From contig NZ_CP071793.1 of NCBI RefSeq assembly GCF_017498545.1, positions 7,496,256 through 7,560,255 of the forward strand: a DNA stretch of 64,000 nt. Direction: 5' to 3'. The DNA is from Sulfidibacter corallicola (lineage in GTDB: Bacteria; Acidobacteriota; Holophagae; Acanthopleuribacterales; Acanthopleuribacteraceae). The notes below the pieces were generated by a model, which saw only the letters and a list, made by a program, of their open reading frames with translations, was not told where the DNA came from and did not search any database. The first letter of the stretch is position 1. Each line of letters opens with the position of its first letter. Positions 1-8,355 of the stretch are shown here, one piece after another. Both the position numbers and the translations under genes were made by a program.

Positions 1-1
1 C

Positions 2-148
2 CTGGTCGCTGGTCGACTTGACCTGGCCAAGTCCAATTACGAGAAGTGTTTGGAGTTGCGGCCAGGCTTCCAAAACGCGCTCGAGAAGCTGGCGGAAATC
101 AACGCAGCGGCGACGAACTCGGCCAAGGGAAAGGAGAGTCGGCCATGA
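2..148 (+). CDS. TPR protein, C-terminal end (partial)
   Basis: Open from the left edge of the window and ending at a TGA that overlaps the ATG of the next gene (ATGA). The 48 visible residues include a typical tetratricopeptide helix pair: 'LDLAKSNYEKCLELRPGF' followed by 'NALEKLAEI'. The short polar tail after it suggests the protein simply ends in TPRs. The four-base overlap with the downstream secreted protein implies translational coupling. The rest of the protein lies outside the window, so no function can be given beyond a repeat scaffold for protein binding. Confidence 0.75.
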   Translation: MVAGRLDLAKSNYEKCLELRPGFQNALEKLAEINAAATNSAKGKESRP

Positions 149-894
149 ACGGGCGATCCATACTCTTTGCGATTTGGTGCGGGTTCACGTTTGCGACGCC
201 CGCATTGGGACAAGACATGGCCAATGCTCTCGACCTCCTGGCCAGCGCGCGAGAGAGAGGCGCCGTCACCGCGTGGCGCTCGGCTCATGCCGCCTTCGAA
301 TCCGCGACAAACCAGCCGGCCCACCAAGTGGAGGCCCACTACTACGCCGGATTCTGTAGCTTCGCACTGGCCGTGACGCCCGGTGTGGAAGATCCCATCC
401 GTTGGATGAACGAGGCGGTCTCTCATTTATTTCGTGCTCAGGACATCGATGCGCGCCATGCCGAGGCGAGCGCCCTACTGGCCCTCGCTTTGGCGCTTGG
501 CAACCGGCTCGACCCCAAACGATGCACCGCGGGTTTCTTTAACCCCGGTGCCCTGGTCAATCGCGCCCGGCACGAGGAGCCCGACAACCCGCGAGTCGCG
601 TTGATCGCGGCGATGTGGCTGACGCTCAACCAGTCGACGGTCAGCGACTCGCACGAGAAAATCCGAGGGCGTTTGTCCCGGGCCGACCGGCTCTTCGCGA
701 ATGAGGCGGAGCGCGACGCACCGAAGCCGTGGGGCTCGGTCGAGCACCGGGCTTGGCGGACCCTCGTGTTGCGGACCCTGGACGACGAACCCCGAACGGC
801 AGGGATCCCCGCGAGCTGGGCCGACCAAACCGTCCTGCCGCGCCTGTTCCGGACAACGGCCAATGCGACCGACAGTAAACCGGGACCGCCCTAG
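145..894 (+). CDS. Exported alpha-helical (TPR-like) protein
   Basis: A 249-residue protein. The ATG at 145 was chosen because AAGGAGAG sits seven bases upstream and the protein then begins with a clean signal peptide (MNGRSILFAIWCGFTFATPALGQ, cleavage near residue 23). The mature part is made of paired helices with TPR spacing, such as the stretch with 'EAHYYAGFCSFALAV' and another with 'ARHAEASALLALALALGN'. There is no catalytic motif. It is coupled to the preceding TPR gene by an ATGA overlap, so the two probably work together in the periplasm. No specific family was recognised. Confidence 0.8.
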   Translation: MNGRSILFAIWCGFTFATPALGQDMANALDLLASARERGAVTAWRSAHAAFESATNQPAHQVEAHYYAGFCSFALAVTPGVEDPIRWMNEAVSHLFRAQDIDARHAEASALLALALALGNRLDPKRCTAGFFNPGALVNRARHEEPDNPRVALIAAMWLTLNQSTVSDSHEKIRGRLSRADRLFANEAERDAPKPWGSVEHRAWRTLVLRTLDDEPRTAGIPASWADQTVLPRLFRTTANATDSKPGPP

Positions 895-1122
895 GGGGCC
901 GGACCCGCCGAGGGCGCCAGGGGAGACGCCCGATGGTGCCCGTCTTCTTTTTACCTGTGGGGTCGGAGAAGGTCGGGCACCCCTGGTGTCTCGGTGTGCT
1001 TTCCGGGATTCGAATGTGGCCTGTTGCGAAGTCGGTATCGGTGCCGGTTCCCATCGTGGGCCGAACCCGGATCCTCACGGGAACGCGTGGGACCCAGGCG
1101 CGTCGTGGGCTTCCGGGCTCCT

Positions 1123-3384
1123 TTAAAAACTCCGCCGGATGGTGAAGAAGAAGCTTCTTCCCGGTTCGGGAATGCGGGTGCCGTCGCTTCTCAATTTGCG
1201 CGACAGGTGTTCCGCATACTCCTCGTCGAACAGGTTCTCGACGTTGACCGACAACGTGAACCCGGCCAGGTCGTAGGAACCCCGCAGGTCGGCCGTCGAA
1301 AAGCCCTCTGTGGGCGTTTCCGAGAAGAGGTGGGACACGCGATCCTGGTCGTCGACCCAACGGAACAGGAGACCACCCGAAAATTGCTGGCGCTGGTACT
1401 CGGCGCCGAGCCGCCATTCCAGGGGCGGCATTTCGGGCAGGGGATCGTCGGCGCCCTCGTTTTCTCCGCGGACGTAGTCGGCGGTGGTATGGAGGTGCCA
1501 TGCCGGATGGGGCCGGTAGTCGAGGGTCAGGTCACCGCCGTAGCGAGTCGCGTCCTCGATGTTGAAGAACTGCTTCACACCCAATACATTGTTGGTGCGC
1601 GGCGCGACCAGGTCGGTCTCGCGCGCGGAAATGAAGTCCTGGTGGTCGCTGTAGAACACCGTCGCCTTCAAGGCGAACTTTTCGAAATGGGTTCCGAAGC
1701 TGAGGTCCACCTGGCGGTTCTCTTCGGGTTTCAAGTTGGGGTTGCCGAGATAGTCGTAGCGATCCAAGCCCAGCGGGAACAGGTAGATGTAGCGTTCGCT
1801 CGCGTTCGGTGAACGGGTTCCCAGGCCGGCCGAGACGCCCCATTCCAGGTGATCGTTCGGCCGGAAACTCAGGTGCGCGAAGGCGCTGACATTGCTGTCG
1901 CGTTCACTCAAATCGTTACCGTAAATGGCCGAGAATTGGGGATCCGGTCGCTTGGCGATCGATTCCACCTCGTCGAGACGCACACCGGTCGCCATGTTCA
2001 CCAGGTCGCCGATCGCACGGCGATACTCGGCATACACGCCGATGGTGTCGTGGTCGGTGTCCGCCCAGACGATGTCCTGCATCTGCCTTCCCGCCATGGG
2101 GCCCATCAGCATTTCCCGGGTGCGGATGCCGTCCTTCACACTCGTGAAGTAGTCGGACCCGAAGGTCAGCATGCCATCCCACAGCAGGCTCTCGGCTTCG
2201 ATGCGTGCACCGCCCGTTTGGGTTTCGGCGTCGGTGACGGCGGCCATGCGCGTGGCGATTTCCCGCCGTTTGTTGGTCATCAGGTGCTCGTTATCAGTGG
2301 CATAGACCCGGGCACTCAGGGACTGCACGGCCGCGTGTTCGAAACGTTGCCGAAACTCGAGGGAGGCCGTCAGGACCCGACTCAGATCCATGTCCATCGG
2401 CAGGGCGGGAAACAACGCGTCCGTGGTTTCACCGCGGTGGATGGCCGCCTTCAGGTCGGCATGGGCGGTCAAGGCCGTCTGGTACTTCAAATGGATCGAA
2501 TCCTGTTTGAACGCGCCGGGGATCGAGGTGCCCTCGGCGGCGTCGTAATCGGCGTAATCGCGGATGCCCAGTTGCAGTTGCAGGGCGTGGCGCGACCCGC
2601 CCAGACCGAGCTCCACATTGCCGGTCTTGCCCTCTCCGTTGGTTTCGTAACCCGCTTCCACCGCACCGGAAAAGGAGGTCCCGTCGTCGCTGTAGTGCAG
2701 GTCGCGCGAGACCATGTTGACCATGCCCGCGAACACCGCACCGTGGCGAACGGCGTAGGGGCCCTTGACCACCTCCACGTGTTTCAAACTCTTGAGGTCG
2801 ATGTGGGCGCTGGGAGGATCCATTCGGTTGGGGCAGGCGTATTCGACCCGCATGCCTCCGTCGCAGCTCAGGTTGAGGCGGTCCTGCTGCGCGCCGCGCA
2901 AGACCGGATCCCCATTGGCGGCGCCGCGTCGCACCGTATCGCCGCCCGGAATCTGACCGATCAGGGCGGCCGCTTCATCGGGCGTGGCGCGTGCGATGAT
3001 GCCGCGATCCACCGTGGTTTCGTAACTCAAGCGATGCGTGTCGTCCACAATGACGATTTCCTCGTGCAGGTGGGTTTGGGGCATGAGGTCGACACGCAAC
3101 ATCCCATCCGGCAGCCGATCTTGCCAAATCGTGATGCGGAGGGGTGCGTAGCCTTCCTTGCTGAACACGAGCGTCATCTGGGTCGCGTCCGATGTGCTCA
3201 CCGTAAATGAACCGTCTTTCTCACTTTTTGTGGAGAAATCCTCAGTCGCTGCGTGAATATCCACGGACCCGAGCGGTTCTCCATTCAGGTAATCGAAAAC
3301 TCTGCCTTGCACCTCCATGGCGAAAATGGGCGGTAACCATAGGGAAAAAGCCAGCAGCGCCGGCCAAACGAGTGCCTTCCTCAT
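1123..3384 (-). CDS. TonB-dependent copper receptor (OprC/NosA-like)
   Basis: A 753-residue outer-membrane receptor. The start at 3384 has TAGGAG seven bases upstream and gives a signal peptide ending '...LWLPPIFA'. The order is a carboxypeptidase-regulatory-like domain (about 22-105), a plug (about 110-230) and a 22-strand barrel ending in a terminal Phe ('FFFTIRRSF'). In the plug, CPNRM at about 184-188 followed by DPPSAH fits the CxxxM copper site known from OprC. HLM at about 367-369 fits the partner HxM motif. Known members bring copper across the outer membrane using TonB energy. Substrate assignment rests on these two motifs. A copper oxidase cluster lies 30 kb away. It is transcribed alone and divergently from the next gene. 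Confidence 0.85.
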   Translation of the reverse strand: MRKALVWPALLAFSLWLPPIFAMEVQGRVFDYLNGEPLGSVDIHAATEDFSTKSEKDGSFTVSTSDATQMTLVFSKEGYAPLRITIWQDRLPDGMLRVDLMPQTHLHEEIVIVDDTHRLSYETTVDRGIIARATPDEAAALIGQIPGGDTVRRGAANGDPVLRGAQQDRLNLSCDGGMRVEYACPNRMDPPSAHIDLKSLKHVEVVKGPYAVRHGAVFAGMVNMVSRDLHYSDDGTSFSGAVEAGYETNGEGKTGNVELGLGGSRHALQLQLGIRDYADYDAAEGTSIPGAFKQDSIHLKYQTALTAHADLKAAIHRGETTDALFPALPMDMDLSRVLTASLEFRQRFEHAAVQSLSARVYATDNEHLMTNKRREIATRMAAVTDAETQTGGARIEAESLLWDGMLTFGSDYFTSVKDGIRTREMLMGPMAGRQMQDIVWADTDHDTIGVYAEYRRAIGDLVNMATGVRLDEVESIAKRPDPQFSAIYGNDLSERDSNVSAFAHLSFRPNDHLEWGVSAGLGTRSPNASERYIYLFPLGLDRYDYLGNPNLKPEENRQVDLSFGTHFEKFALKATVFYSDHQDFISARETDLVAPRTNNVLGVKQFFNIEDATRYGGDLTLDYRPHPAWHLHTTADYVRGENEGADDPLPEMPPLEWRLGAEYQRQQFSGGLLFRWVDDQDRVSHLFSETPTEGFSTADLRGSYDLAGFTLSVNVENLFDEEYAEHLSRKLRSDGTRIPEPGRSFFFTIRRSF

Positions 3385-3684
3385 ATGCGTGCTCCTATGT
3401 GATGTATTACCTGCCTTCCCATCGGGAATTATCCAAGGCAAGATTGGGTCCGGAATGGAACTTCGCCGGCGGCGTACGCGAAAAGAGTCGCGCCCCGGTC
3501 GAGTGAGGACCGCGTACTCACTTCAAATGAACATATGGGCGGGGCCCAGGTGGCGCGGTCGAACCCGAGCGGAACCGGAAAAACTGCGGCAAATTGGAAC
3601 GAAGATGCCGCTTCGGTCCGTAAAGAATACTATTCACCCTTAAAACGATCGTCTCCGGCGATCACCGATTGCTGAGGAGGACCC
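3385..3684. other. Divergent intergenic region
   Basis: Three hundred bases between the divergent copper receptor and the secreted protein at 3685. It becomes AT-richer near 3620-3650, where both promoters could lie. I see no convincing operator palindrome. A copper-responsive operator would be expected here if the receptor is regulated by copper. Confidence 0.4.
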
Positions 3685-4863
3685 ATGTCCCACATCTCGA
3701 AGCCCATGCGCTCTCTCGGATTCGTTTGGTTCGCGGTCGCCGCCGTCTTCCCGCTCTTCGCCCAGGTCCGCTTGACGGAAGACTTTGAAAACGGTCTGGA
3801 TCGCTGGGTTCTGGATGGAGCACACGGGATCCGCACGGTCGACTCTGGCGATCCCGCGCATGGCAAGGTGCTCGAGTTGGCCGCCCAGGGACCCGTCAGC
3901 GTTCTGGCTAAAGATTCGGAACAGTGGGGCCCCCTGGCCGTGGAAGGCGCATTTTATTTTCCCGTCTCGGGTCGGGCCTACATCGGCTTCCTCTACCACG
4001 CCACGAGCACGGCGAGCCGGCGCGATTTCGGCTGCCTCTACGTCAAGGGAAATGGTAGTTACATTCGCGCCAACCCCTGGCGGGACGGCAACGTAAGTCG
4101 CTTGTTATACGAGGAATACAAGACCAAGTTACATGGCGAGGCCGCGGTGAAGCCACGCGTCTGGCAGCGCTTCAGGCTGGAGGTGGCGGGCAAGGATTGC
4201 CACCTGTACATCGGCGATATGAGTCGACCCCAAATCACTTTCGATCTCTACGAAGGGCGTTCGGGTGCCGTCGGTTTTCAGCCGCGGATCGTGGGCGATC
4301 CGGTCTGGATCGACGACGTGCGCGTGACCAGCATCCAAAAGCTCAGCTATCAGGGACCTCCGATCCCCGAGATTACCTATGGGGCCGATCGCCTCTTGAC
4401 CGACTGGGAAGTGATGGGCCCGCTCAGTCGACCCTACCGTGCGGTCGAATACGAGGACGCCCACCAGGCCGAAGGTCGCCGCTGGCAGCGGTTCGAAACC
4501 GACCGGCGCGGCGCTGTGGTGACCGGGCGCGTGACCCAATACGACGGCCCCCTGGGAACCGCCTATTTCCGCACCACCGTAAAGGTGGACCAGGCCCAAA
4601 CCCGGTTCCTGCACATCACGACCACCGACGAGTTGGCCCTGTGGGTCAACGGGCGTTATGAAGGCTTCGTCTACCGCGACGGATACATGTCGGGCGAGAA
4701 GAACGACTGGAACGCCTGGTTCGATTTTCTGGATGAGGAAGGCCACCGGGGAAGGCGGCACGATCTCCAGTTACAGCCAGGAGAGAACCGGATCGTGGTG
4801 CGCGTGCGCAACGGGCAGTTTGCGTCCGGCGGGTTTTTCGCCGCCCTCGAAAAGGCTCCCTGA
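3685..4863 (+). CDS. Secreted beta-sandwich protein, LamG/DUF1080-like plus second jelly-roll
   Basis: A 392-residue exported protein. The ATG follows AGGAGGACCC and starts a signal peptide ending '...AVFPLFAQ'. Residues about 28-215 look like a concanavalin/LamG-type fold: 'TEDFENGLDRWVLDG' near the start and 'GDPVWIDDVRVTSI' at the end are typical edge strands. Residues about 235-390 form a second beta domain with 'ITTTDELALWVNGRY' and 'QPGENRIVVRVRNG', resembling galactose-binding or PA14-like modules of secreted glycan-active proteins. No glycosidase catalytic pair was identified. Its role is probably glycan or polymer binding outside the cytoplasm. Confidence 0.7.
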   Translation: MSHISKPMRSLGFVWFAVAAVFPLFAQVRLTEDFENGLDRWVLDGAHGIRTVDSGDPAHGKVLELAAQGPVSVLAKDSEQWGPLAVEGAFYFPVSGRAYIGFLYHATSTASRRDFGCLYVKGNGSYIRANPWRDGNVSRLLYEEYKTKLHGEAAVKPRVWQRFRLEVAGKDCHLYIGDMSRPQITFDLYEGRSGAVGFQPRIVGDPVWIDDVRVTSIQKLSYQGPPIPEITYGADRLLTDWEVMGPLSRPYRAVEYEDAHQAEGRRWQRFETDRRGAVVTGRVTQYDGPLGTAYFRTTVKVDQAQTRFLHITTTDELALWVNGRYEGFVYRDGYMSGEKNDWNAWFDFLDEEGHRGRRHDLQLQPGENRIVVRVRNGQFASGGFFAALEKAP

Positions 4864-4902
4864 TCGCATTTCGAACCGCGCCCAATCCGCTCTCGATCGT
4901 CG

Positions 4903-4999
4903 GTGATTCGCGCGATTCGTGGGCGCAGGTTCTCGCCCGACCCCTCGGTATCGGGGGCGGGCGAAGGAGGCAGCCCACGAATCGCACGATTCATCTCGA
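4903..4999. repeat. Nested inverted repeat (about 97 bp)
   Basis: Outer arms GATTCGCGCGATTCGTGGGC and GCCCACGAATCGCACGATTC are nearly perfect reverse complements. Inside them sits a second hairpin with arms TCGCCCG / CGGGCGA and CCCC / GGGG. It lies in the convergent gap between a plus-strand and a minus-strand gene, so it may stop transcription from both sides. The outer arms resemble the ends of the element at 40820-41063. Confidence 0.7.
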
Positions 5000-5029
5000 A
5001 TGGGTGATGAGGGAATGGGTGATGGGGGA

Positions 5030-5068
5030 CAGGTACGCACAAATGATGTGATTTCAGGTGCGTACCTG
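5030..5068. repeat. 11-bp stem hairpin at the 3' end of the effector gene
   Basis: Perfect arms CAGGTACGCAC and GTGCGTACCTG are separated by 17 bases, just beyond the stop codon of the minus-strand gene ending at 5077. No T-run follows on the minus strand, so a classical intrinsic terminator is not certain. An RNA-stabilising hairpin is also possible. Confidence 0.5.
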
Positions 5069-5076
5069 AATCAGGA

Positions 5077-6297
5077 TCAATCGCTGCGGGATTTCACGCC
5101 CAGGGGATCGGTGCCCGTTACCTTGTAACTGCCCGAGTCTCCGTCCTGGACGAACGTCTTGACGTTCTCCAGGTTCTGGCCGTGAGCGTAATCCTGCGGG
5201 GACTTTTTATCCATTTGGCCCCGCTTTTTCACCAGGGCGTTCACTTCCGCGTACACCTGGTTTTGCTGGCTGGAGCTCTTGGTGGTGTCGAAATCTTCGA
5301 TGAACAGGCCCTTCTCGTGCAGTTCCTGGATTTCCAGCTCTTCGGGGAGCGTATTCGGTGCCGACTGGTTCAAGGAGCTCATCGTGATCTTCGCGGGGTC
5401 CAGATCCTTGGGCGGGGTCAACACATAGACCGGCATTTCCTCGGTGCCTTTGACTTCCTTGGAAACTTCGTAGCCGATCGCCAACAGGGCACGGACCTCG
5501 CGCAGCAACGCGGAGGCTTCTTTTTTGCCCGATCCCCGTTCCAAGTTGTTCTTCGTGAGCGGACCCACCAATTCAAAGTTTTCTTTGCGATGAACCGCGC
5601 CCATCAACCAGGCGAAGTTGCTCTGCATGTCGTGACCCTTTTTCTCCGGACCTTTATAGGGTGTGGAAACGGGATCGTCTTTGTTGGGCTTGTTGAGGAC
5701 GTCCTTGGGTTTCGGTTCCAGTTGCTTGAATTTCTGCTCGACGCCGACGGGATCGTAGATGATGCCCTGGCTGTGAAGATGGTTTTCGGCGGATACCGCC
5801 TTGTCGAAGAAATAAGGCTTCGGCAGGGTTTCGGTGGCGTCGCCATCGCCTTTCCACGTCATTTCCACGGAATGGAGCATGGTTTGAAAGGTGCGGTATT
5901 CTTCCGGGGGTCGCTGGCCTCGGCGGTGAAGCATACGCGGGCCCTCCACGTCGTTACCCAGCCGAAAATGCTCGTACAGGACTTCCGCGCGTTCGAGGTT
6001 CCTGTTGATGGTGCTCAGTTCGGACCGCATCTCGTCGGTATTGGGTTCACTGGCCATTTTTTGAAGTAAGGCGGTTTTCTCCTGCTTCAGGCCCTGCTTG
6101 AACGACTCGAAGGTCATCAACCAGCCCTTTTTCGCTTTGGATGCCGAAGGGGATTTGGACGGACCGCCCATGTCCTTGACGGACACGCCATGGGAACCGT
6201 CGTCGGAACTCTTGTGTATCCCTTGGTTTTTGGATGGGGAAACCGAGTGGGTTTGTTGGGTTTTTCCTGTCGTTACGCCCAATGGTCTGGTAGACAT
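5077..6297 (-). CDS. Candidate type III secretion effector
   Basis: A 406-residue soluble protein with no recognised domain. The start has AAGGAG five bases upstream. The first 55 residues are rich in Ser, Thr, Gln, Lys and Gly with no hydrophobic segment (MSTRPLGVTTGKTQQTHSVS...), the composition typical of a type III secretion signal and chaperone-binding region. The remainder is mostly charged helices, for example 'SALLREVRALLAIGYEV' around 270. The tail is polar ('DPLGVKSRSD'). It lies 180 bases downstream of, and on the same strand as, a CesT-like chaperone gene, the usual arrangement of a chaperone and its cognate effector. The function inside a target cell cannot be guessed. Confidence 0.55.
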   Translation of the reverse strand: MSTRPLGVTTGKTQQTHSVSPSKNQGIHKSSDDGSHGVSVKDMGGPSKSPSASKAKKGWLMTFESFKQGLKQEKTALLQKMASEPNTDEMRSELSTINRNLERAEVLYEHFRLGNDVEGPRMLHRRGQRPPEEYRTFQTMLHSVEMTWKGDGDATETLPKPYFFDKAVSAENHLHSQGIIYDPVGVEQKFKQLEPKPKDVLNKPNKDDPVSTPYKGPEKKGHDMQSNFAWLMGAVHRKENFELVGPLTKNNLERGSGKKEASALLREVRALLAIGYEVSKEVKGTEEMPVYVLTPPKDLDPAKITMSSLNQSAPNTLPEELEIQELHEKGLFIEDFDTTKSSSQQNQVYAEVNALVKKRGQMDKKSPQDYAHGQNLENVKTFVQDGDSGSYKVTGTDPLGVKSRSD

Positions 6298-6477
6298 AGT
6301 GACTCCTTCCGTTTTTTATGATTCGTGAACGGTGCGGCAGAATTCGAAGCGCGTCGCGCCATGCGGTACCGTGACTCGGGGGCCCTGGTGGCGTGAAGGC
6401 ACCTTCGGGCCGAGGCATGGCGGTCGCGGGTCTGCTCAGTGTTGGTTTTTGGGGCGGTAAGTGATGGGCGGCATCTC

Positions 6478-6993
6478 TTAGACGAAATGCCCCATCATGC
6501 GATCACTGGCCTGATCGATTGCGGGTGCGCTTTGGGCCGCGTGAGCGGGGGCGTCGTTGGACGGGGCCGGTTGTGATTCGAACCGAGCCTTGGCGGAAAC
6601 CGCGGTTTCCAGAAAATTGTCGATCAGGTTTTCCAAGATTGTGGCGTCCAAATCGGCGATCGGATGTACGTAGTGCAGCGTCAACGTTTGTGTGCGCGCA
6701 TTGATGGAGAGTGTGGTGTTGTCGGTATGCTGTCCCATGAAATTCATGTTCATGGCTTGGTTGAGCATGCCCAGGCGCAGCGTTTCGTCGGCGGGTACAT
6801 GGACGAGCGGCGCAGCCAGGTAGCAGTGAACGCTGCCTTCGGGGACTTCGATGCGCAGTCGGCCTTTGCCTTCGAATTCCAGGGCGCACACGCCTTCTTC
6901 GTTGAGCTCGAGAAAGCCCAATCCCAATTTGGCGTCGAGGGTTTTCAGGTACGCGTCGACCGTGTTGCGCTCGGCCGAGTGATGGTGGGTCAT
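6478..6993 (-). CDS. CesT-family type III secretion chaperone
   Basis: A 171-residue acidic protein started by an ATG behind GGAGG. Residues about 10-135 follow the Tir-chaperone (CesT) pattern strand by strand: helix 'VDAYLKTLDAKLGLGFLEL', then 'EEGVCALEFEGKGRLRIEV', 'CYLAAPLVHVP', a helix 'ETLRLGMLNQAMNMNFMG', 'TTLSINARTQTLTLHYVHP' and the closing helix 'LENLIDNFLETAVSAKARF'. In the family such dimers bind the N-terminal part of one effector and deliver it to the secretion apparatus. The Ala/Pro-rich tail after 135 is an addition. No structural T3SS genes are in the window. Confidence 0.8.
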   Translation of the reverse strand: MTHHHSAERNTVDAYLKTLDAKLGLGFLELNEEGVCALEFEGKGRLRIEVPEGSVHCYLAAPLVHVPADETLRLGMLNQAMNMNFMGQHTDNTTLSINARTQTLTLHYVHPIADLDATILENLIDNFLETAVSAKARFESQPAPSNDAPAHAAQSAPAIDQASDRMMGHFV

Positions 6994-7139
6994 GGGTGCC
7001 TCCGAATGAATATGATCGAATGACCGCGAGAGGACGGAAAAGGGCCGCTACTTCTTTGAAAAGACCTGAGGCGGCTCCATGAAATAGGCGCGGCATTCCG
7101 TGGCAAATGAAGAGTATCTTCGAATCGTGGAGGAAAAAT

Positions 7140-7160
7140 GGAGAATTTGAAAATTTCTCC
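7140..7160. promoter_or_regulatory. AT-rich dyad upstream of the chaperone gene
   Basis: GGAGAA and TTCTCC flank an AT-only core with one G. It lies in the only AT-rich stretch of the 230-base gap upstream of the chaperone/effector pair, about 150 bases before its start codon. It could be an operator, but this is inferred from symmetry and position only. Confidence 0.25.
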
Positions 7161-7223
7161 ATGGTTAATTTTGGAGGAAACGTGATCGCTGTGGTTGACA
7201 GATCCGTTCTGTTTCGTTCCTGG

Positions 7224-7952
7224 CTATTTGGCGGACCCTTCCTCCGGCGGCGGTGCCGATCCGTAACTCGGTGCGGCGCGCATTTGGGCGTCGATGACCT
7301 CGGGACTGTAGTAGTACCGGTCCAGCCAGGATTGGGGGCTGTCGCGATAGCGACCACCGCGAATTTCCATGGCCCAATCGCGCAGTTGCCAACCCAACCC
7401 GTAGTCGATGGCACGTTGGTCGGTTTGGCGTTCGAACTGTCGATGCCACTTTCGGGAGATGAAGGAGAACCCGATCGCGAAAAACTGAAAGAACGACTTC
7501 TTTTCGAACCAGGCCGTGTGCGCCAGTTCGTGGCCGAGGGCTCCGATGCGCGCATTGAAGCTCATGTTGCGCAGCAGGGCCGGTGACCCGGCGAAGCGAT
7601 CTCTTTCACTGATGCCGATGCGGTAGACGCGCCGCTTCTTGGCGCGAAACAAAGTGCCGATGTAGGGACGCGAAGAAATGGGTGCACGCGATTTGAGCAC
7701 GAACTTGATGCGCGTGTCGCGCAGGTCCGGGAAGTGGGAGAGCGCCACCAGGATTTCCAATTCGTATTGCTTGGGAATGTCCTTGTGGCGACCGTACAGC
7801 GACCGCAGTGTTTCGAGATGCGGCGCCATGTGCTCGGCGCTGTAGGTCGGAATGGGCTTTCCAGGCACGAACGGTAGCGCGAGGTGGGGGGTCGACGCTT
7901 TCGAAACCGCCAACGACTCGGCAAACAACCAAAGGGCAAGACTGAAAAGCAT
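7224..7952 (-). CDS. Exported HExxH metalloprotease-like protein
   Basis: A 242-residue protein with a short N-terminal hydrophobic segment (MLFSLALWLFAESLA), probably a signal peptide or anchor. The motif 'IGALGHELAHTAWF' at about 150 is a zincin HExxH. The later 'ERQTDQRAIDYG' has the spacing of the third ligand and following Asp/Ala seen in M48-like and related minimal zincins. Between them lies a hydrophobic stretch 'KSFFQFFAIGFSFI'. It probably acts in the periplasm or at the membrane. The substrate is unknown. The gene stands alone. Confidence 0.7.
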   Translation of the reverse strand: MLFSLALWLFAESLAVSKASTPHLALPFVPGKPIPTYSAEHMAPHLETLRSLYGRHKDIPKQYELEILVALSHFPDLRDTRIKFVLKSRAPISSRPYIGTLFRAKKRRVYRIGISERDRFAGSPALLRNMSFNARIGALGHELAHTAWFEKKSFFQFFAIGFSFISRKWHRQFERQTDQRAIDYGLGWQLRDWAMEIRGGRYRDSPQSWLDRYYYSPEVIDAQMRAAPSYGSAPPPEEGSAK

Positions 7953-8355
7953 GGGTCATACTCCTTCGACGCGTGAAAAAATGGAAAGGGGATGGCGACC
8001 GGGATTGCCGTGAGCTTCGTCGGGGGCGATTTCGCGGTGGACGGACGGAGGAAAACGCCCTGTCTCGTCCTACAACGTCGAAGCCTCGCGCTCCACTTCC
8101 ATTTACGCTTTTCATCGGAAATTATTCGGTCCACAATAAGGAATCCTGGTTCTTCTGTGACATGTCTGTACCGTCGATCCGAGCCTCGACGCGACACCGA
8201 TTCCCGGTGGCGCCGACCGAGGTCTCAAGTATCTCGTCTGGAAAAGGATCGACTCAACCATCTTTGAAATCACAACGGCCTCCGCTTCGTTGCGACCGTG
8301 ATCCATTCCCATTTATCCAGGACGCGATGGAGTGGAACTCAAAAGGAAGGACGAC
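7953..8355. other. Intergenic region, no gene seen
   Basis: About 400 bases between the divergent metalloprotease and pirin genes. No open frame has a ribosome site or sensible composition. The region should hold promoters for both genes, but no clear consensus stands out. Confidence 0.4.

Noticed and set aside
1849-3210. 453-codon plus-strand frame opposite the copper receptor
   Set aside because: Antisense to a gene with plug and barrel motifs, with no ribosome site.
7224-7952. Metalloprotease as a second type III effector
   Set aside because: It has an N-terminal hydrophobic signal segment, which indicates Sec export rather than type III secretion.
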